A stretch of DNA of 19,195 nt, from assembly GCA_021324715.1 (NCBI GenBank), contig JAJPIN010000184.1, forward strand, positions 1 through 19,195, given 5' to 3'. The number at the start of each line of letters is the position of its first letter. Position 1 is the first letter of the stretch. The notes beneath the pieces are model-generated. The model was given only the letters and a program-made list of their open reading frames with translations. It did not search any database and was not told the DNA's origin. Source of the DNA: Nitrososphaeria archaeon (GTDB lineage: Archaea > Thermoproteota > Nitrososphaeria > Nitrososphaerales > Nitrososphaeraceae). The translations under genes were made by a program, and so were the position numbers. Shown here one piece after another: positions 14,754 to 19,195 of the stretch.

Positions 14754-15095
14754 ATGAAATTTGAGTATGAAGAATTTTCCACTATTGAAGAATTTTTCTT
14801 ATACCTCGTGTCCGTTGCACCGTATGGGAAACAGGTACTACCGGCTAGTTCATACAAGGGATATGTATTCTCAATTCTGCCTCTAACTCCCGTTTCTGGC
14901 GACATTCTTATGATGGTTTATGCGAAAGGAAATATGGAACCTGGATTAGTAGAATTTGATATCTCAACCAAGAAATACAAAACCGTCCCATCGATTGAGA
15001 GAGCTGATAAGAACTATTTCATTATACTAAAGCCAAAGTTAGCAACAATTGCCGATAGCGCCATTAAAGCAATTGAAAGTTTTGCCAAGAGTTAG
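14754..15095 (+). CDS. Hypothetical protein (113 residues)
   Basis: I do not recognise this protein. It has no cysteine and no signal peptide. The sequence alternates predicted strands and helices: an N-terminal acidic segment (MKFEYEEFSTIEEFFLYLV), a central hydrophobic part around residues 40-60 (GYVFSILPLTPVSGDILMMV), a strand pair near 66-85, and a C-terminal amphipathic helix (about 94-112). A compact alpha/beta fold is likely. The start is ATG at 14754 with a TATA box about 30 nt upstream. It lies 76 nt downstream of the FNR gene on the same strand, with its own promoter, and converges with the radical SAM gene, the two stops being 21 nt apart. Confidence 0.7.
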   Translation: MKFEYEEFSTIEEFFLYLVSVAPYGKQVLPASSYKGYVFSILPLTPVSGDILMMVYAKGNMEPGLVEFDISTKKYKTVPSIERADKNYFIILKPKLATIADSAIKAIESFAKS

Positions 15096-15116
15096 AGATA
15101 AAGATAATCTTTCGTT

Positions 15117-16691
15117 TTATAATTTTGGAGATAATGATTCTGACACAGATCTACTTCTAGAATATCTCTCGACTATATCTTCTGGAATTTGGCCATTAAA
15201 CAATTGCTTTGACAAACCTTTTAAATATCTCATAATTGCCCATGTCCCAGCCTTTATCAATAAGGCCATAAAGACTTTCATAGCAGGTCCATATGTCTTA
15301 TTTCGAATAATTATTGGGATTATGTCATTTATGACTTTTAAATTAAATTGCCAACACTTCCAAAATAAGGTAAATTGTGATTCATTCAAATTCCCAAAAT
15401 GCATCGAATTTCTTTCGGAAAAATCCTGGTACAAAAGTGGGGCGACAAGACCACTCAATTTCATTCGACTAAAATCATCTATCAAATCAATCGTATATTG
15501 TGTTTCATCCGGAGTTTCATCAGGCCATCCAATAATTAATGTCAGGGCTGGAAACCAATGATTTTCGTTCAAAATCCTGCATCCTTCTCTCACTACTGCT
15601 CCCCACTCGTCAGGTTGATAGGGTTTTGTCTTTACGCCAAGATGTTTTCTAACCATTCGTGGTGCTACTGTTTCAACACCAAGATTTGTAGCTAGCCATC
15701 TACCATTCGAATCCATGTCGTTTATCTTAGAGAGGTCTCTTATTAGATCAGGAGAGGATGCAACAGCAGATAACGTCATGTGAGTGGTTCCAATAAAATT
15801 TGCACCTGTTTCTTTTAAACCCCTCCAGAGATACTTAATAGCGTCTGCGTTAGGAATAAAATCCTTATTATCACAACCATATAGTAACATTTCATCCGAT
15901 TGCAGCCAGATGGAATCAAAACCGTACTTTAAGTTTATTTTCGCTTCATCTTGCAATCTCTCTAATGGAATATCTTTCTTTGATCGTTTATTTACATCGC
16001 AAAAGTCACAACCTCTTCCACAACCTCTCATTGCCTCCACCAGTGAGTTTACCGTAGGGCCTTGAATTGGAGGAATGTTTTCAATATTTCTTACAAATGT
16101 ATGAAGCAGCTCTGGTGCATCACCAGATTCAAGATCGTGAAAAAGGTCCAATGCAAGTTCATCCGCTTCTCCGATTACTACTGTGTCAATACCATGTATT
16201 TTCATTCTATCAGGTTTCGCAAGTTCCCAAGAACCGTTTCCACCTACTACAACCTTAAAGCCGTATTTCTTTTTTAATTGAATAACAGAAGCACACATTT
16301 TCTTGAATTTCATTGCAACGTATGATAATTTTTCAGGTGACATGGTTGTCGTTACTGGTGCCATACCTAAGGGGTCCATAACGTTAATTCCCACTACAGT
16401 GGTGTTAGGACCTATGGACTTTTCCAACATCTCCGGATGAGAAATTATGATTTCGTCTCTTTGATATTCCTTTAATAACGCACTTTCTATTCTACGAAGA
16501 CCGCATTGAGCTACTTTTACTTCACCTGTATTTTTATTAGTTTCGACGCTTGGACAGAATAACTTGTCAAAAACAAATTCTGGTATCAATTCATATGGGC
16601 CACATGCAATAAAACCATAAAGAAAATTACCTCGATAATTTGTCATGAGACTACGGTCAGCTGTTAACACTATACGTTTTCCATCTGACAT
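15117..16691 (-). CDS. B12-binding domain radical SAM protein, GDGT ring synthase (Grs)-like
   Basis: This 524-residue protein has an N-terminal cobalamin-binding-type Rossmann domain (about 80-195, including VVGINVMDP, KVVVGGNGSWE and VVIGEADELA, without the DxHxxG histidine) followed by a radical SAM barrel. The 4Fe-4S motif is CGRGCDFC (C224, C228, C231), after which come segments such as GFDSIWLQSDEMLLYG and NLGVETVAPRMVRKHLG. A hydrophobic C-terminal part (about 450-492) may touch the membrane. From memory, the layout resembles the Sulfolobus GrsA/GrsB proteins that form cyclopentane rings in tetraether lipids, but methyltransferases and other B12-radical SAM enzymes share it, so the lipid role is inference. 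The start is ATG at 16691, with a GAGGA element 9-13 nt upstream and a TATA box near 16725-16734. It stands apart from the isoprenoid operon. Confidence 0.85.
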   Translation of the reverse strand: MSDGKRIVLTADRSLMTNYRGNFLYGFIACGPYELIPEFVFDKLFCPSVETNKNTGEVKVAQCGLRRIESALLKEYQRDEIIISHPEMLEKSIGPNTTVVGINVMDPLGMAPVTTTMSPEKLSYVAMKFKKMCASVIQLKKKYGFKVVVGGNGSWELAKPDRMKIHGIDTVVIGEADELALDLFHDLESGDAPELLHTFVRNIENIPPIQGPTVNSLVEAMRGCGRGCDFCDVNKRSKKDIPLERLQDEAKINLKYGFDSIWLQSDEMLLYGCDNKDFIPNADAIKYLWRGLKETGANFIGTTHMTLSAVASSPDLIRDLSKINDMDSNGRWLATNLGVETVAPRMVRKHLGVKTKPYQPDEWGAVVREGCRILNENHWFPALTLIIGWPDETPDETQYTIDLIDDFSRMKLSGLVAPLLYQDFSERNSMHFGNLNESQFTLFWKCWQFNLKVINDIIPIIIRNKTYGPAMKVFMALLIKAGTWAIMRYLKGLSKQLFNGQIPEDIVERYSRSRSVSESLSPKL

Positions 16692-16724
16692 CTAGACTAA
16701 TCCTCAAACTCGTTTACGTATTTA

Positions 16725-16734
16725 GGTATAAATC
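16725..16734 (-). promoter_or_regulatory. TATA box of the radical SAM gene
   Basis: The minus strand reads GATTTATACC, centred 38 nt before the ATG at 16691. Unlike most neighbours this leaves a short 5' leader of about 10-12 nt, which contains a GAGGA ribosome-binding element. Confidence 0.45.
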
Positions 16735-16764
16735 TATTACTATACTGTTACCAACACTCATTAT

Positions 16765-17181
16765 TTAATAAAGTCCGGTTCTATGACCCTTTATCAATAT
16801 TGATTTTAGCTGTCTATGTGCCAAAATATTAAGGGCGTTGATAAAAGAAACCCACTTGTAAGATGCATGTTCATAAGAGATTACTATTTCTCGTGTAGGA
16901 GTCGTCGCAAAATAGAACTTGACTTCCTTATGAGATCTTATGCCATTTAACTTCATATAAGAATATCTTATTGTTCCAATAAATGACATTATATCGAGAA
17001 ATCGTATTCCAGTCTCTTCCCTTACTTCTCTAATTAATGTGTCAAGTTCTGATTCTCCATGTTCTTTATGGCCTTGTGGAAACCCCCATAATCCTCTTCT
17101 GTTCTTAAGAATTAGGAATTCAGGTTCTTTAAGGGAGATCGGTGGGTTGTATCTTATTACAGCACCAATAGAAGTCTCCAG
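16765..17181 (-). CDS. Nudix hydrolase, bis(5'-nucleosyl)-tetraphosphatase-like, non-canonical start
   Basis: The open frame runs from a TAA at 17197-17199 to the stop at 16765-16767. It contains a perfect Nudix box, GHKEHGE...REVREETGI (GX5EX7REVXEEXGI), preceded by RRGLWGFPQ and followed by YSYMKLNGIRSHKEVKFYF and SYEHASYKWV, the pattern of small asymmetric Ap4A hydrolases. The catch is the start. No ATG, GTG or TTG exists in frame before ATG 16989, which lies after the Nudix box. A CTG at 17181 lies 28 nt from the TATA centre, the spacing used by other leaderless genes here, and would give 138 residues with the first beta strand (ETSIGAVIRY) intact. The alternatives are a start at a rarer codon, or one base missing near 17183 that would bring in the GTG at 17192. 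The Nudix identity is firm; the start is uncertain. Confidence 0.82.
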   Translation of the reverse strand: METSIGAVIRYNPPISLKEPEFLILKNRRGLWGFPQGHKEHGESELDTLIREVREETGIRFLDIMSFIGTIRYSYMKLNGIRSHKEVKFYFATTPTREIVISYEHASYKWVSFINALNILAHRQLKSILIKGHRTGLY

Positions 17182-17203
17182 AAATACTCCACCTCTTTAG
17201 TGT

Positions 17204-17214
17204 AGTATAAAAAG
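17204..17214 (-). promoter_or_regulatory. TATA box of the Nudix gene
   Basis: The minus strand reads CTTTTTATACT, centred 28 nt before the CTG at 17181. It is the main positional argument that translation begins near 17181. Confidence 0.5.
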
Positions 17215-17310
17215 CCAATTATAATTTTTATCCAAGATTTTAAAACTAGCACATCCCATATTCCAATTTCATAAAGTTGTACCTAATCATAAAGACATAA
17301 TTAACGCAAA

Positions 17311-17319
17311 GATATTAAT
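17311..17319 (+). promoter_or_regulatory. Possible TATA box of tRNA-Ala
   Basis: GATATTAAT lies 24-32 nt before the mature 5' end of the tRNA, which would leave almost no leader. It is weaker than the other elements. Confidence 0.3.
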
Positions 17320-17342
17320 GTCTAGATCTAAGGCGAAGACAT

Positions 17343-17419
17343 GGGCCGATCGTCTAGTCCGGTAGGATACGGCATTGGCATTGCTGAGGTCGTGGGTTCG
17401 AATCCCACTCGGTCCACCA
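17343..17419 (+). tRNA. tRNA-Ala (anticodon GGC), CCA encoded
   Basis: The cloverleaf is complete: acceptor GGGCCGA pairs with TCGGTCC, the D arm runs GTCTAGTCCGGTAGGAT, the anticodon stem CGGCA/TGCTG encloses TTGGCAT (anticodon GGC), and the T arm is GTGGGTTCGAATCCCAC. The acceptor stem has the G3-U70 wobble pair, the universal alanine identity element, which confirms the isotype. The discriminator is A and the CCA tail is encoded at 17417-17419, unlike the tRNA-Leu in this window. No intron is present. Confidence 0.95.
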
Positions 17420-17504
17420 TCGATAAATACGCCTTGATAATGAATTAATCAACTGAAATCTTCTTTATTTTAAAAAAGGTACAATTTACGAACTACTGAT
17501 AATG

Positions 17505-17513
17505 TATTTATTC
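17505..17513 (+). promoter_or_regulatory. TATA box of the kinase-like gene
   Basis: TATTTATTC is centred 28 nt before the TTG at 17537. A second AT-rich stretch at 17526-17536 touches the start codon and is badly placed for initiation there. Confidence 0.35.
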
Positions 17514-17536
17514 ATAAAATTAGTAATTATATAATA

Positions 17537-18280
17537 TTGTATTTTGTGAATTGGCAACGTGAAATCTCTATTGTAGAGTTGAATGGTGAAAAGGTAGTTG
17601 TCAAGCGGAATAAGCTTAGCAAAAATTTGCACGATTATCTTCTTTCTATTACATATACAATACTGTCAATTCTTCTTGTTCATCCTTCGGCGCCCCCAGA
17701 ACTTGGAAGCAAATTGACCCTAAATGAGGGATTTAAAATGAGGGAAAAATTACAGCAGATGGGAATTCCTACACCTTCACTAATATCTCTCACAAGTGCT
17801 TTGCTTATTGAAGATTTTATTGTCGGAGGTAATCTGTACGAAGCTCTATCAAGAGGAAGAGACTCTTCGTTGGCACGCAGTGCTGGAAGCATAACAGGCA
17901 GGCTCCACAGATCAGGGTACTCCTTTATAGACAATAAATCTCAAAATTATCTTGTAACATTTTCTGGAAAAGTATTGAGGACTGATCTGGCATTTATCCA
18001 GAGAAAGGATTCAATATTTGCCAGGAGTATGGACATAGGCTCTTTCCTGGCTAGTCTTTTAGCATTGGATTGTAAACGGTATAAGGAAATAGAAGATGCA
18101 TTCTATAGTGGCTATCAAACTGAGGTAAAATCCAATATTCCCTACATATCAATAATATTAAGAAATATACTCGGCTTTGGATTAAGCCTCAGTTCGAATT
18201 GGGTAAATAATATTCTGCAAAATCCTGAAAAATTAATGTCATATTGGAGGAAGTTCGGTTTTTCTATCGAATCCCCCTGA
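17537..18280 (+). CDS. Divergent protein-kinase-fold protein (Bud32/RIO-like)
   Basis: This 247-residue protein shows the skeleton of a small atypical kinase, although overall similarity is low. The beta-3 lysine is K23 in VVVKRNK, the alpha-C glutamate is E64 in TLNEGFKMREKLQQMGIPTP, the hinge is LLIEDFIVGGNLYEAL (89-104), the catalytic loop is LHRSGYSFIDNKSQNYLV with D132 and N137, and the magnesium-binding aspartate is D150 in LRTDLAF. The usual HGD/HRD histidine position is Phe130 and the DFG glycine is not kept. A hydrophobic stretch at 38-50 is inserted before alpha-C. The key Lys, Glu, Asp, Asn and Asp remain, so activity is possible. The TTG start is supported by a TATA box 28 nt upstream. 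Its 3' end overlaps the next, opposing gene by 42 nt. The fold is inference; substrate unknown. Confidence 0.68.
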   Translation: MYFVNWQREISIVELNGEKVVVKRNKLSKNLHDYLLSITYTILSILLVHPSAPPELGSKLTLNEGFKMREKLQQMGIPTPSLISLTSALLIEDFIVGGNLYEALSRGRDSSLARSAGSITGRLHRSGYSFIDNKSQNYLVTFSGKVLRTDLAFIQRKDSIFARSMDIGSFLASLLALDCKRYKEIEDAFYSGYQTEVKSNIPYISIILRNILGFGLSLSSNWVNNILQNPEKLMSYWRKFGFSIESP

Positions 18281-18646
18281 ACCAAATTTGCAATAGAAGC
18301 ATTGATCCGACTGCATGTAAGACAACCTTTGTATCAAAATGGCGTGTATCTTTAATGCAAACTTTGTCATCAGTCTGTATTTTAGTGGCATTGATGGAAT
18401 GACCTCGTCAAAATATACGTTATAGTGATCAGGACAAAACTTCAATGTAATTTGTGCCCTACTCTTGTGTTTGGAACTGTTGTTAGAAGATATATTTTTT
18501 GCTACGCTAATTTGTTCTCTAATATACTCATGTTTTGGACAAGGACAGTCTTTTCCTCCTGGATGTTTGTAAGCAGGTGTATTTTTCCAATCGAAATCTG
18601 GAAAATCTTTTTCAAATTCATCCATAAGACTAATCTTATTGTTCAT
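18239..18646 (-). CDS. Hypothetical Cys/His-rich protein (135 residues)
   Basis: I do not recognise this protein. It has seven potential metal ligands spread in three groups: CPCPKH (C34, C36, H39), FCPDHY (C71, H74) and CFYC (C116, C119), which could make one or two zinc or iron-sulfur sites. The N-terminus is acidic (MDEFEKDFPDFDW), the middle is rich in Ser, Asn and Lys, and residues 85-112 look helical and basic. The start may be ATG 18646 or the internal ATG at 18625: a TATA-like CTTTATATTT on the minus strand (18652-18661) is centred about 31 nt before the second. Its last 42 nt overlap the 3' end of the kinase-like gene on the other strand. Confidence 0.62.
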   Translation of the reverse strand: MNNKISLMDEFEKDFPDFDWKNTPAYKHPGGKDCPCPKHEYIREQISVAKNISSNNSSKHKSRAQITLKFCPDHYNVYFDEVIPSMPLKYRLMTKFALKIHAILIQRLSYMQSDQCFYCKFGSGGFDRKTELPPI

Positions 18647-18651
18647 TAATC

Positions 18652-18661
18652 AAATATAAAG
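18652..18661 (-). promoter_or_regulatory. TATA box of the Cys/His-rich protein gene
   Basis: The minus strand reads CTTTATATTT. Its distance of about 31 nt to ATG 18625, against about 10 nt to ATG 18646, favours the shorter protein if the mRNA is leaderless. Confidence 0.35.
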
Positions 18662-18699
18662 AAATATCGAATTCTAAATTTAACGTGGAAATGATAAAA

Positions 18700-18709
18700 G
18701 ATATATTTT
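18700..18709 (+). promoter_or_regulatory. TATA box of the coiled-coil gene
   Basis: GATATATTTT is centred about 30 nt before the GTG at 18735. Confidence 0.45.
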
Positions 18710-18734
18710 GAATATTTTTTAAAACACGATAGAA

Positions 18735-19195
18735 GTGTTAAAAGACCACAGCGCAGACGCCAATAATAACTCGTCCATAGTTGCAAATGTCGAAAGAGGC
18801 GGTGATAGCACGGAGGCGTTAAATAAGTATGTTAATTCGAATTTAAATACATTAATAAAATTTAAGAAAACACTTCTTGAGGAGCAGAAAACTGGAGAAG
18901 AAAAGGTGGATTCACTTAATCAATCAATAGAATCTACTAAAAAGGAAATCGATAAGCAAAGAATGGATCTTGAAGAGCTAAGAACGCAGCTGAAGAGAGT
19001 AAATGAAATAAAAGAATCAGAATATGCAAGATTTATTGAGCTTAAAAATAATTTGATGGAAATTCGAAATAAAATGAAAAATTTGGATGAAAAGGCAAAT
19101 GATTCACTCGGACATAAGCTGCGAAAAGAAAGATATGATATGATAAATTTGGCAAAAAACCTAGAACAAATTGAAAAAGACATTCAAACAAAAAA
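18735..19195 (+). CDS. Coiled-coil protein, N-terminal fragment (possible COG1340-type)
   Basis: This open frame has no stop before the right edge, giving at least 153 residues of an incomplete gene. The start is GTG at 18735: it is the only canonical start between the upstream in-frame TAA (18720-18722) and the coding region, and a TATA box lies about 30 nt before it. A polar, disordered N-terminus (about 30 residues rich in Asn, Ser and Gly) is followed by a long Lys/Glu-rich coiled coil from about residue 37 to the edge, with Leu/Ile in heptad-like positions. The segment ELRTQLKRVNEIKESEYARF and the later part resemble the uncharacterised archaeal coiled-coil family COG1340, but coiled coils resemble each other by composition, so this is tentative. 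The minus-strand frame over it is a composition shadow. Confidence 0.72.
   Translation, partial: MLKDHSADANNNSSIVANVERGGDSTEALNKYVNSNLNTLIKFKKTLLEEQKTGEEKVDSLNQSIESTKKEIDKQRMDLEELRTQLKRVNEIKESEYARFIELKNNLMEIRNKMKNLDEKANDSLGHKLRKERYDMINLAKNLEQIEKDIQTK

Noticed and set aside
15049..15561. 170-residue plus-strand frame opposite the radical SAM gene
   Set aside because: It overlaps the end of the 113-residue gene and the 3' end of an intact radical SAM gene; no promoter and no protein-like pattern.
16765..16989. Treating ATG 16989 as the start of a 74-residue gene
   Set aside because: The Nudix box lies upstream in the same open frame, so this would be only the C-terminal half of the enzyme.
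17526..17536. AT-rich TTATATAATATT as the promoter of the kinase-like gene
   Set aside because: It touches the TTG start, so a transcript from it would begin inside the gene; the element at 17505-17513 fits better.
17420..17536. A hidden gene or structured RNA between tRNA-Ala and the kinase-like gene
   Set aside because: Only AT-rich sequence with a T-rich run near 17460-17470 that could end the tRNA transcript; no frame or stable stem stood out.
18920..19183. Minus-strand 87-residue frame with Phe/Ser/Leu-rich, membrane-like sequence
   Set aside because: It is the complement of a Lys/Glu-rich coiled coil, which always yields Phe/Ser/Leu-rich antisense.
1..19195. CRISPR arrays, insertion sequences, integrase or attachment sites, phage or toxin-antitoxin genes
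   Set aside because: I found no spaced direct repeats, no transposase motifs and no tRNA-flanking direct repeat; the two tRNAs have no adjacent integrase.

Overview
The window is archaeal and most probably from an ammonia-oxidising thaumarchaeon (Nitrososphaerota). The evidence is the archaeal information-processing genes (Rpo10/RpoN, an archaeal uS2, a GlnRS-like archaeal GluRS), the archaeal isopentenyl-phosphate-kinase route to isoprenoids, TATA-box promoters, and many TTG or GTG starts lying 25-30 nt downstream of a TATA box. The AT-rich base composition would suit a Nitrososphaerales/Nitrosocosmicus-like genome, but that placement is inference. I see no insertion sequence, phage gene, CRISPR array or rRNA, and no gene-free stretch longer than 300 bases.

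Left end (1-3724). A minus-strand block carries the start of nuoB (partial), nuoA, and a geranylgeranyl-reductase-type flavoprotein upstream of them. A one-cysteine peroxiredoxin follows on the plus strand. Next are two minus-strand genes (an unknown CxxC protein and a ferritin-like helical bundle protein), a 43-residue CxC/CxxC putative zinc protein, and tRNA-Leu(GAG).

Centre (3826-13409). A long plus-strand array reads rpoN, enolase, rpsB (uS2), MEMO-family protein, mevalonate kinase, isopentenyl phosphate kinase, type 2 IPP isomerase, (geranyl)geranyl diphosphate synthase, glutamyl-tRNA synthetase, and a fumarylacetoacetate-hydrolase-family protein. Most junctions are overlaps or gaps of a few bases. 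An internal TATA box precedes the IPK gene. Mevalonate kinase, IPK, isomerase and prenyl synthase together make C5 to C20 prenyl diphosphates for archaeal ether lipids and quinone side chains.

Right end (13417-19195). This part is made of short, separately promoted units: a small helical unknown, a ferredoxin-NADP reductase-type flavoprotein, an unknown 113-residue protein, a B12-binding/radical SAM protein that resembles tetraether-lipid ring synthases (Grs), a Nudix hydrolase with no ATG/GTG/TTG start, tRNA-Ala(GGC) with encoded CCA, a divergent protein-kinase-fold protein, a Cys/His-rich unknown, and the beginning of a coiled-coil protein that runs off the window.

Lipid and quinone metabolism recurs across the window: the reductase next to complex I, the prenyl-diphosphate operon, and the radical SAM protein.
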